Positions 7,545-14,072 of a DNA stretch of 23,221 nucleotides are shown here, in pieces (position 1 is the stretch's first letter; the number at the start of each line of letters is the position of its first letter). A program made the position numbers and the translations under genes. The DNA is taken from NCBI GenBank assembly GCA_964552715.1, contig CAZKHZ010000034.1:1-23221 (forward strand), given 5' to 3'. A model generated the notes under the pieces. The model saw nothing but the letters and a program-made list of their open reading frames with translations. It made no database searches and was not told the origin of the DNA. Origin of the DNA: UBA7692 sp964552715. Lineage in GTDB: Bacteria > Bacteroidota > Bacteroidia > Chitinophagales > LD1.

Positions 7545-8222
7545 TTAATTATAATTAAATACTACACAATTTTCAATGTTACCCTCTACTGCAAAAGCTG
7601 CTTTAAATCCACTTGCAACATTCAATCTTTTTATTGTCCACACTTTATTCTCACACCAAGTAAGGGCATTTGTTTCTTGCTGATAAAAATCCGCCAAATT
7701 CATTTGTGAAATATCTGCGTGTAGCCCAGTGCCAGTAGCTTTTATATATGCTTCTTTAAAAGTCCAATAGGTGAAAAAAACTTCTTCATTCATTTTTGTA
7801 TCGCTAAAAATATGTTCGTTTTCCTGTTTAGAAAAGGAATACTCAGCAAAAGTTTTTGGGTCTTGGATTGGTTTTATTTCTTCTAAATCTATTCCTACTG
7901 TGGCATCAAAATAAATAGCTAGAAGGGCTTTGTTGCTTCTATAAGTGTGACTAAAATTAATGTAAGATTTTTCTAAATAGGGCTTCCCGAAATTAGTGTA
8001 AGCATATTGAACTGTAGATGCATCAATGGAAAGATATTTTGCTAATACATGCTTGCGAAAAACATGATTGCAAACATATTTTACAACATCCTTTTCATAA
8101 ACAAATTTATTGGCTCTACTTATTTCTTCTACTGATAAAATAGGACGTAACTGTTCTTCCACAAAATCTTTTTCATCAATTGTGTAATTCCAAATATGCA
8201 ATTCTCCTTTTTTAATTTCCAA
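7545..8222 (-). CDS. Sfp-type 4'-phosphopantetheinyl transferase
   Basis: A 225-residue protein of the two-lobed Sfp kind. Motifs in order are GKPYL (79-83), NFSHT (89-93), VGIDLEEI with Asp112 and Glu114 for magnesium binding, and WTFKEAYIKATGTGL (153-167) with Glu157 and Lys161. It attaches the phosphopantetheine arm to an ACP serine, here most likely Ser38 of the ACP at 11181. No ATG lies near the start; a TTG at 8222, 14 bases after the preceding stop, is the best start and keeps the full N-terminal lobe. A dedicated activator in the operon implies that the ACP is not served, or not well served, by housekeeping AcpS. Confidence 0.92.
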   Translation of the reverse strand: MEIKKGELHIWNYTIDEKDFVEEQLRPILSVEEISRANKFVYEKDVVKYVCNHVFRKHVLAKYLSIDASTVQYAYTNFGKPYLEKSYINFSHTYRSNKALLAIYFDATVGIDLEEIKPIQDPKTFAEYSFSKQENEHIFSDTKMNEEVFFTYWTFKEAYIKATGTGLHADISQMNLADFYQQETNALTWCENKVWTIKRLNVASGFKAAFAVEGNIENCVVFNYN

Positions 8223-8236
8223 TGCAGGTATTTGGT

Positions 8237-9034
8237 TTATGCAATGTTTTTTGGCCTCGGAAACATATCGTCTAACAAATAATCTCTAAATTTTCTTGGA
8301 AGCAGACGAGTTAGTATTACCAGTAAATTTATGTCGGAAGCTGGTACAATTAAGAACTTGCGTTTGCCATTTGCTTGCTTCAATATTTTAGTAGCAGCAT
8401 CTGCTGTTTTTTGCAACTTTCGTGGAGCCTCTTTCTTCATCCACTCGGGTGCATTTTTTATTTCGTTATGAAATTGTTCAGTATCCATGTCACCCGGAGT
8501 AGCCACATACACATTAATATCTTTGTGCAATAACTCTCTTCTAAGCGCTTCACCAAAGTTAATGATACCAGCCTTTGCGGCACAATACATAGAATATCCC
8601 GCAGCTCCCATCAAGCCAAAGCCCGAAGAAATAAGTAATACTTTTGCACCTTTATTAAGTAGTGGTGTAAATTGATAAGCTGTTAAAATTGTTCCCCAAA
8701 GATCTACTTCTAAATCTTGCTTTAATTCAGTTGCAGAAGAATAATCAGTCAATAATTTTGTAGAAACTTGCCCTGCATTCAGTATCAAATAGTCTATTGT
8801 GCCAAATTCATTTTTAATATCAGTAGTTACTTTTGCCAAACCCTCTTCATCGGTAATACTGCAAGAAATGGCTTTTGCAGTGATGCTCTTAGCTTTTAAA
8901 GCTGCTACAGCTTTATCTAATTTCGTTTGATTTCTGGCTAATAGAATTAAAGAATAACCCTGTGCCCCTAATAGTTCTGCTAATGCAAAACCTAAGCCCG
9001 ATGAGCCACCTGTTATAAGTGCAATTTTTGCCAT
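8237..9034 (-). CDS. Short-chain dehydrogenase resembling 3-ketodihydrosphingosine reductase
   Basis: A 265-residue SDR with GGSSGLG (9-15), LNAG (85-88), Ser136/137, and a canonical Tyr150-x3-Lys154 (YCAAK). The substrate loop reads VATPGDMDTEQF, like the loop of KDSR-type reductases (a 'PPDTDTPGF'-like segment). A hydrophobic stretch near the C-terminus (LLVILTRLL) could touch membrane, also as in KDSR. It lies ten bases from the alpha-oxoamine synthase gene. The simplest role is reduction of the 2-amino-3-ketone made by that enzyme to the amino alcohol, the order used in sphingoid base synthesis. A generic ketoreductase on the acyl-ACP is the alternative. Confidence 0.78.
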   Translation of the reverse strand: MAKIALITGGSSGLGFALAELLGAQGYSLILLARNQTKLDKAVAALKAKSITAKAISCSITDEEGLAKVTTDIKNEFGTIDYLILNAGQVSTKLLTDYSSATELKQDLEVDLWGTILTAYQFTPLLNKGAKVLLISSGFGLMGAAGYSMYCAAKAGIINFGEALRRELLHKDINVYVATPGDMDTEQFHNEIKNAPEWMKKEAPRKLQKTADAATKILKQANGKRKFLIVPASDINLLVILTRLLPRKFRDYLLDDMFPRPKNIA

Positions 9035-9044
9035 GCGTCTTTTT

Positions 9045-10346
9045 TTATTTCAGTAAAAAATCAAACTTTTCTGCGGCAGATAAAATAATCTCGGCTGCTT
9101 TTGCAAGTTGCTCTTGCGTATGCTCCGATGTAATGAACATCCGGATTCTTGCATCATTCTTTGGCACCGCAGGAAACTGAATAATACTGGTGTCTAAGCC
9201 AGTCTTTTGCAAATAATCATTCAATGCCAATGTTTTGCTTTCACTTCCAAAATTCACAATTACCACCCACGCATCGCTCACTCCTAAATCTACTTTGCCT
9301 TTTAGTAAATTTCTAAAGTACGCAGCATTGGAATGTAGTCTTGCTCTGCGTTCGTAGCCCACGGGTGCTCCTGCCAATTCTATCACTTTCACCATGCCAC
9401 CAGTAACTGCTGGGTCTAAGGCACAAGAAAACATGCGGCATTTAGCATACCAATTAATATAGTTGACGATATTCTTCTTGGCATATACCGCCCCACCTAC
9501 GCCACCAAATGCTTTGGAGAAAGTCATTACATATAAATCTACATCTTCTAAAACACCTTGCGCTTCACAAACTCCTCGTCCATTTTCACCAGCTATTAAA
9601 GCAGAGTGTGCTTCATCTACCAATGTAAACGCGCCATATTTTTTTGCTAAGCGCACTACTTCTTTCAAATTTCCAAAATCTCCATCGCCACTATACACGC
9701 CTTCTACACACACTAAAACACGGGTAAAGTCATCGCATTTTGCTTTTAATAATTCTTCTAAATGCGCCATATCGTTGTGACGAAAGTAGAGTGCTTGACC
9801 ACCCGAAAGCTTTGCCCCTTCTACAATAGACATGTGCGATGCCTGATCCATAAGTACCACATGCCCAGGTTTTATAAACGCAGAAATAACGCCTAAATTC
9901 ACGCTATAACCAGCAGTAAATAAGGATACTCCTCTATCTGGCAAACCGAAGAAATTTACTAAAGCGTGTTCTAACTCTTGATGTATCTTGTAAGTACCGC
10001 TAATAACAGGAGAGCTGGATGCCCCCAAGCCATATTGTGCCACGGCATCTTGTGCTGCTTTGATTACATCGGGATGGTATGAAAATCCCAAATAATTATA
10101 GCTCGAAAGATTAATTATGTGAACAGGCGCACCATTTTTTCGCGCCAAATCTATCTCGGGTTTTTGGGCAGCATCTCGCACCGCTTCAAAGGTGTAAATG
10201 TTTTTATCGTTCAAAATATTGAACCATTCGCCAAACAAATCTATCTCCTCCAAATCTGCCGACATATTCATCATAAACATATCGTAGGTGTAGTCAGCAT
10301 AGTTTTTGTGAACGTGCGCTACCAAACTTTCATCTAATTGTGACAT
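9045..10346 (-). CDS. PLP-dependent alpha-oxoamine synthase (serine palmitoyltransferase/AONS/KBL family)
   Basis: A 433-residue fold-type I PLP enzyme that joins an acyl thioester to an amino acid with loss of carbon dioxide. Key residues are visible: the stacking His171 in DQASHMSIVEG, Asp244 and His247 in LVDEAHS, the Schiff-base Lys278 in MTFSKAFGG, and Arg400/402 in ARIRMFITSEHT for the substrate carboxylate. NLSSYNYLGF (79-88) is the family's N-terminal core motif. About 75 residues precede it, longer than in BioF, resembling SPT-like or polyketide-associated members. With an ACP next door and no thioesterase, it probably takes acyl-ACP and releases the chain. The amino acid partner (serine, glycine, alanine or cysteate) cannot be read from sequence. 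Confidence 0.9.
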   Translation of the reverse strand: MSQLDESLVAHVHKNYADYTYDMFMMNMSADLEEIDLFGEWFNILNDKNIYTFEAVRDAAQKPEIDLARKNGAPVHIINLSSYNYLGFSYHPDVIKAAQDAVAQYGLGASSSPVISGTYKIHQELEHALVNFFGLPDRGVSLFTAGYSVNLGVISAFIKPGHVVLMDQASHMSIVEGAKLSGGQALYFRHNDMAHLEELLKAKCDDFTRVLVCVEGVYSGDGDFGNLKEVVRLAKKYGAFTLVDEAHSALIAGENGRGVCEAQGVLEDVDLYVMTFSKAFGGVGGAVYAKKNIVNYINWYAKCRMFSCALDPAVTGGMVKVIELAGAPVGYERRARLHSNAAYFRNLLKGKVDLGVSDAWVVIVNFGSESKTLALNDYLQKTGLDTSIIQFPAVPKNDARIRMFITSEHTQEQLAKAAEIILSAAEKFDFLLK

Positions 10347-10355
10347 GGTATTATT

Positions 10356-11177
10356 TTAAGCAGTTTTCGCTTTCGCTTTTTGCGTGCGGGTGTATATTTC
10401 CATCAAATTATCAAAGAAATTGGTGCCCTTATCTACGGTAATTATTTGCCCGGTGATGGTGTCGCAATAACCAGAACATAACCCAACCATTGCTTCTGCC
10501 AATTCTTCGGGCTGTATCCAATAACTGTCAGGTACAAACTTTTGTGCAAACTCATATAAGTCCTTTCCAAAAGTTGCTTCTAACGATTTAGTTTTAATGG
10601 CGCGAGACCGCACTGCATTAATAACTACATCGTATTTCCGCAAGCGATAGCTGATGTATTTTACAAAAACTTCCATCACTGTTTTGGAGGCTGCTACATA
10701 ATCATAACCAATTGAATAATCGGTAGGACCTGTTGACGAAACCGCCATAATATACTTTGGATAAGCACCAAAAACTCGCTCTATCTCTTGCGTATAAGCC
10801 ACCATTGGCCAAGTGGAATAGGAAATACTTTGCTTCAAACCTTTCAGGGTATAATCTTCAAAACAATTGATGACCATAGCTGAAGAAACATTGCTAATAA
10901 AAATATCAATCTTATCCATTGAATTTTTCAACTCTTCTAGCAATGCTTTAGTATCTGCGGCATTGGCTACATCTGCTTGTGCCAAAATAGGCTTAGGTGC
11001 GCCTACCTTTTCAAATTGCTCATAGATAGCTGCATCATCATGGTCTCCCCAGCGGTAGGTTAACACACACAAAGCCCCTCTTTTTCCAAAAGAAAGCCCC
11101 GTCTCTAATCCAATACCTCTAGTGCCTCCAGTTATAAGAACGGTCTTAGCCGTGAAGTCTAAAAATGAATTATTCAA
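10356..11177 (-). CDS. FabL-like enoyl reductase candidate (SDR with Tyr-x6-Lys)
   Basis: A 273-residue SDR with GGTRGIG (17-23). Its active site is not the usual Tyr-x3-Lys: Tyr158 and Lys165 in GYDYVAASK are spaced as Tyr-x6-Lys, as in FabI/FabL enoyl-ACP reductases. FabL-like context follows in INAVRSRAIKTKSLEATF and GQIITVDKG. The likely reaction is saturation of a 2-enoyl-ACP, either after FabZ or after ECH2. It is a paralogue of the SDR at 12466 across the divergent promoter; both share SxSxWPMVxYT and FGxYPKY segments. No ATG is available, and a TTG at 11177, four bases after the ACP stop, is the best start. Confidence 0.78.
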   Translation of the reverse strand: MNNSFLDFTAKTVLITGGTRGIGLETGLSFGKRGALCVLTYRWGDHDDAAIYEQFEKVGAPKPILAQADVANAADTKALLEELKNSMDKIDIFISNVSSAMVINCFEDYTLKGLKQSISYSTWPMVAYTQEIERVFGAYPKYIMAVSSTGPTDYSIGYDYVAASKTVMEVFVKYISYRLRKYDVVINAVRSRAIKTKSLEATFGKDLYEFAQKFVPDSYWIQPEELAEAMVGLCSGYCDTITGQIITVDKGTNFFDNLMEIYTRTQKAKAKTA

Positions 11178-11180
11178 GAA

Positions 11181-11423
11181 TTAGTTTTTTGAGAAAGTTT
11201 CAAATTTGTCTATCAATCCAGATATGTTTTGGATTTCTGACAATTCGGTGCGAGGTATTTTGATTTTCAATTCGCGCATTGTTCCAGATACAATTTCAAC
11301 TATATCTAAACTGTTTGCACCGTAGTCTGTGAATTTTTTATCAGCATCTACAGTTTCGGTAATTCCGGCTACAGATTTTTTCAAATGCTTCTCTATTACT
11401 TCTAAAATTGCTGCTCTGTCCAT
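11181..11423 (-). CDS. Stand-alone acyl carrier protein, donor-ACP type of HCS cassettes
   Basis: An 80-residue ACP. The phosphopantetheine site is Ser38 in YGANSLDIVEIV, a GANSLD form in place of the usual DSLD. Together with LKIKIPRTELSEIQNI (53-68) this matches discrete donor ACPs of beta-branching cassettes (AcpK/TaB/TaE type). Those carry malonyl that the cassette KS decarboxylates to acetyl, which the HMG synthase then uses. It is the first gene of the minus-strand operon, about 24 bases downstream of a good -7 element. No other ACP lies in the window, so acceptor and donor roles may both fall to it, or a housekeeping ACP may take part. Confidence 0.92.
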   Translation of the reverse strand: MDRAAILEVIEKHLKKSVAGITETVDADKKFTDYGANSLDIVEIVSGTMRELKIKIPRTELSEIQNISGLIDKFETFSKN

Positions 11424-11446
11424 TATTCTCTGTTTAAAATTTGCTG

Positions 11447-11477
11447 CAAACTTATTGGTTTAACCCATATTTCGCAA
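11447..11477 (-). promoter_or_regulatory. Promoter of the minus-strand biosynthetic operon
   Basis: On the minus strand TTG (11477-11475) is followed after 20 bases by TAAGTTTG (11454-11447), matching the Bacteroidota sigma-A pattern TTG-N19/20-TAnnTTTG. It lies about 24 bases before the ACP start codon. An inverted repeat overlaps its upstream half. Confidence 0.72.
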
Positions 11478-11522
11478 TAGGTGAGGAGTTGAAAGGGAGA
11501 TTAAAAGGCTGTAGCCTATTGC
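11474..11522. promoter_or_regulatory. Inverted repeat spanning the divergent promoter region
   Basis: GCAATAGG at 11474-11481 is answered by CCTATTGC at 11515-11522, a perfect 8-base inverted repeat with a 33-base spacer, and a smaller palindrome AGGCT-GT-AGCCT lies inside (11506-11517). The left arm covers the -33 element of the minus-strand operon. It could be an operator; no regulator gene is present in the locus. Confidence 0.4.
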
Positions 11523-11720
11523 AACATGCTATTTAACAACAAACTTTGTTTTTCACAAAACACATTTTGACACTTAAAAACAGTTTACATCTTCAAAGTA
11601 AGCACCAATGGCAAAGCTCTGTATCTGTGTTTATTGTTGAAAAAAAATAATATTGCACAGAATTCGCGCTAAGCGTGTTTGTTATAAAAGTTTCCTTCTT
11701 AATTAGTAATAGCAATAATT

Positions 11721-12476
11721 GTGTCTAACTCCAACGCGCTCGTCCAACTTTCTATAGATTCCAATGCTATTGCACACTTGAAAATGCAAGATGTGGCGGG
11801 CAAAAATGCACTGTCTGCGCCATTTATAGAAGCGCTTATACCCATTTTAGAAACGTTGAAACACGATACCACTATTAAGGTTGTTTTAATGAGCGGCACT
11901 ACTGAAATCTTTTGTTCAGGGGCAGATATAGATACTCTTATAAAGCTGTGCAAACGAGAAATCAAGCCAGTGGATATTATTCTTTCTAAAATGATATTAG
12001 ATATACCCGTACCAGTTATAGCAGCTATGGAAGGTCATGCAATTGGGGGTGGATTGGCAATTGGGGCTTGTGCTGACATCGCGATTTTAGCTGAAGAAAG
12101 TAGGTATGGTTGCTCCTTTATGAATATGGGTTTTACGCCCGGCATGGGCATTACAAAATTATTGGAGCATTTTATGAGCCCCGCCATGGCGCAAGAAATG
12201 CAGTACACAGGAAACTTTTATCAAGGGAAAAACTTAATAGGAAAAACGAACTTGAATTACATTTTGCCGAAGGTAGAAGTGCAAGAAAAAGCTGAAAGTT
12301 TAGCATTGGCTATAGCCGAAAAGCCGCGCAAGGCATTAACCGTACTCAAACGCTACCAAAGTATGCAGCGCAGAAAACTGTTTGAAGAAACATACAGTAT
12401 AGAAACCATGATGCACGAGCTTACTTTTAATGAAGAAGAAATTTTAAAAATTATACAAGAAAATTATGTCAGATAA
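11721..12476 (+). CDS. Enoyl-CoA hydratase-fold decarboxylase, PksI-type (ECH2) of the beta-branching cassette
   Basis: A 251-residue crotonase-fold protein. ECH2 enzymes decarboxylate the 3-methylglutaconyl-type thioester left by ECH1, giving the 3-methylcrotonyl-type product, i.e. the beta-methyl branch. Visible are FCSGADIDTL (64-73), MEGHAIGGGLAIG (103-115) and FMNMGFTPGMG (133-143); the last is typical of the PksI/TaY group and differs from the matching segment of ECH1 at 1442. The start is GTG at 11721; an in-frame stop lies 21 bases upstream and no ATG is close. It overlaps the next gene by 11 bases (ATGTCAGATAA), so the two are coupled. Confidence 0.87.
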   Translation: MSNSNALVQLSIDSNAIAHLKMQDVAGKNALSAPFIEALIPILETLKHDTTIKVVLMSGTTEIFCSGADIDTLIKLCKREIKPVDIILSKMILDIPVPVIAAMEGHAIGGGLAIGACADIAILAEESRYGCSFMNMGFTPGMGITKLLEHFMSPAMAQEMQYTGNFYQGKNLIGKTNLNYILPKVEVQEKAESLALAIAEKPRKALTVLKRYQSMQRRKLFEETYSIETMMHELTFNEEEILKIIQENYVR

Positions 12477-13266
12477 CAAACAACGAGTAGTGCTGGTAAC
12501 GGGCGGCAGCAAAGGAATAGGCAAAGAAATAGCCATGAAGTTTGCAGAGCATGGCGACCAAGTCATCATCACTTATGGCTGGGGCAGCGTGGAAGAAGAA
12601 GATATTATAGCCGATTTTACGGCTAAAGGATTGCCGGCACCTTACTTGAAACAAGCCGATGTGATTAATAATGAAGATACCATTGACTTGCTTAACGATA
12701 TAAAAAATCGCTTTGGGAAATTAGATGTGTTTATCTCCAATGTGTCTTTTACCACTTTGGTAAAAAGCATGGACGATTACAAAGAAGCCAATTTGCTGAA
12801 GAGTATTGAATATAGCTGCTGGCCTATGGTAGAATATACCCGCCAAATAAAAAATGTGTTTGGCACGTACCCTAAATATGTGTTAGGCTTATCTTCTCAT
12901 GGTCCCGATAGGTTCCACAAAAACTATGATTTTGCAGCAGCTACCAAAGCCTTGAATGAGACCTTGATTAAGTATTTGAATTATCATTTCTATGAAGAAG
13001 AAGTGATTTTTAATATTGTAAGAACCCGCCCGGTAATCACTGATTCTTTACTTTCTACTTTAGGAAACGAATGGGTAGAATTTATAGCCAAATACGATAT
13101 ACCCGGCACCCACATCGAGTTAGAAGAAGTAGCCAAAGTATGCTATGTAATGTGCAGCGGGCTGATGGATGGCATCCGCGGGCAAACCATCAATGCCGAC
13201 AGAGGCTATGATTTTGCCGAAGGCTTACAACGCTTGTACATGGATCAAGAGGTGTTGGGCTTGTAA
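12466..13266 (+). CDS. FabL-like enoyl reductase candidate (SDR with Tyr-x6-Lys), second copy
   Basis: A 266-residue SDR with GGSKGIG (13-19). Tyr154 and Lys161 in NYDFAAATK have the Tyr-x6-Lys spacing of FabI/FabL enoyl reductases, and the position four residues before Lys is Ala, so a standard ketoreductase site is absent. GIRGQTINADRGYDF near the C-terminus matches the FabL-type cofactor loop. It is a diverged paralogue of the SDR at 10356. Coupled directly to ECH2, it may saturate the methylcrotonyl-type double bond that ECH2 makes, while the other copy reduces ordinary enoyl-ACP. That split of roles is inference. Confidence 0.78.
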   Translation: MSDNKQRVVLVTGGSKGIGKEIAMKFAEHGDQVIITYGWGSVEEEDIIADFTAKGLPAPYLKQADVINNEDTIDLLNDIKNRFGKLDVFISNVSFTTLVKSMDDYKEANLLKSIEYSCWPMVEYTRQIKNVFGTYPKYVLGLSSHGPDRFHKNYDFAAATKALNETLIKYLNYHFYEEEVIFNIVRTRPVITDSLLSTLGNEWVEFIAKYDIPGTHIELEEVAKVCYVMCSGLMDGIRGQTINADRGYDFAEGLQRLYMDQEVLGL

Positions 13267-13295
13267 GTTGTTGCCTTACTTTGAGTTTAAAAGGA

Positions 13296-13358
13296 ATGGC
13301 TTACTACGATTGGTATAAGCCTCTGCAAAGGTTAAAATGTCTTTACACAACTATGTAA
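13296..13358 (+). other. Very short open frame after the plus-strand operon
   Basis: An AAAGGA-like stretch followed by ATG opens a 20-codon frame starting MAYYDWYKPLQRL. It is too short to tell from chance, and its 3' part runs into a palindromic motif. Recorded only because this region has no other genes. Confidence 0.12.
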
Positions 13359-13399
13359 TGTTTCGAGCACGGTGCCACTAGCTTTACACAACTGTGTAA
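13343..13399. repeat. Two copies of palindrome TTACACA-AC-TGTGTAA
   Basis: The copy at 13384-13399 is a perfect 7-base dyad with a 2-base centre. The copy at 13343-13358 differs at one base (TATGTAA). The match runs beyond the dyad, from CTTTACACAACT to GTAATG, so it is also a 20-base direct repeat. A third related site lies at 15925-15940. These look like binding sites for a dimeric regulator. Confidence 0.5.
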
Positions 13400-13463
13400 T
13401 GGACTCTAACACACTTATATCAGATGTTTAGGAGTGTAAATGGATTTGTTTTACCCGCCTCCG

Positions 13464-13485
13464 CTCGCATCTTGCGAGTGCTTTT
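13464..13485 (+). terminator. Possible terminator downstream of the ECH2-SDR operon
   Basis: CTCGCA and TGCGAG form a 6-base stem around a 3-base loop, followed by GTGC and a run of five T. It lies about 200 bases past the stop codon, so it is plausible but not close. Confidence 0.4.
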
Positions 13486-14044
13486 TAACTCCGCGTCCAG
13501 CGTTTACTCCTCACGGTAATTCTTCATAAGCATTCAAACCACAAAACCAATGCCCTACCCGCGTGCTTCAGCTCGCTTACAGAAAAAAAACCCTTTTTAA
13601 TCAAAATAAGCTTCTGCATTTATGCCGCACTATAAAAGCACACATTTCACTGTATTCATTCGTCTATTCGGGGTTTCGTTATTCCTTTCTCAAGCAACCC
13701 CATCAGCGGTCGCAGAACCCTTGTGGAGGTTTTACAAAACACTCCATTTTTATAACTCCAGATTCCAAATTATTTTTCCACTATTCATATAGTTAAAATC
13801 ATTTTCCTTGGCGCACCATTAGCTAAATCAGATTTTTTAATTTATGCAAGTTTCGCAGCACAATATGTTTGCGGATGTGGAAACACTCAATGGCTCAGCC
13901 ACACAGCCAAACAACCCTTGCCATTATACAGATGGGAATAACAGCCGAAGTATTCGGTCATTATTATTAAGAACAAGAAAACTCCCAAGGAAGACATGCG
14001 AAAGATTGTAGCAGGTAGCTTGCCCGCGTATAGAGTTAATTGGC

Positions 14045-14072
14045 TGTTACTCGCAACTTGTTACTCGCCACT
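14045..14072. repeat. Tandem 14-base duplication at a gene end
   Basis: TGTTACTCGCAACT is followed at once by TGTTACTCGCCACT, one base different. It ends at the stop codon of the hydrolase fusion gene. Confidence 0.6.

Larger units (their letters stand above)
11424..11720. other. Divergent intergenic region between the two operons
   Basis: About 300 bases without a gene. It holds the minus-strand promoter and the inverted repeat described at 11474-11522. Toward the plus-strand operon I find only imperfect -7 candidates (TATCTGTG and TAATATTG) and none has a TTG at the right distance, so the plus-strand promoter remains unlocated. The remainder is AT-rich with poly-A tracts. Confidence 0.7.
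13267..14071. other. Gene-poor stretch of about 800 bases
   Basis: No convincing gene on either strand. It holds two copies of a 16-base palindrome (13343-13358 and 13384-13399), a hairpin with T run at 13464-13485 and a 14-base tandem duplication at its right edge. A 77-codon frame at 13563-13796 has no family features and a composition unlike the neighbouring genes, so I do not call it. The rest shows nothing I can name; it could contain eroded genes. Confidence 0.6.

Noticed and set aside
3343..11423. Housekeeping fatty acid synthesis operon (fabD, fabG, fabZ, fabF, acpP)
   Set aside because: The ACP is of the donor type, a Sfp-type activator is included, and HMG synthase, two hydratase-fold enzymes and an AOS are interleaved; a housekeeping operon would not carry these.
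13343..13399. CRISPR-like repeat pair
   Set aside because: Only two copies with a 25-base spacer, a palindromic core, and no cas genes; a regulator site fits better.
13563..13796. A 77-codon plus-strand frame in the gene-poor region
   Set aside because: No family motif, a composition unlike neighbouring genes, no ribosome binding site and no conserved context; most likely chance.
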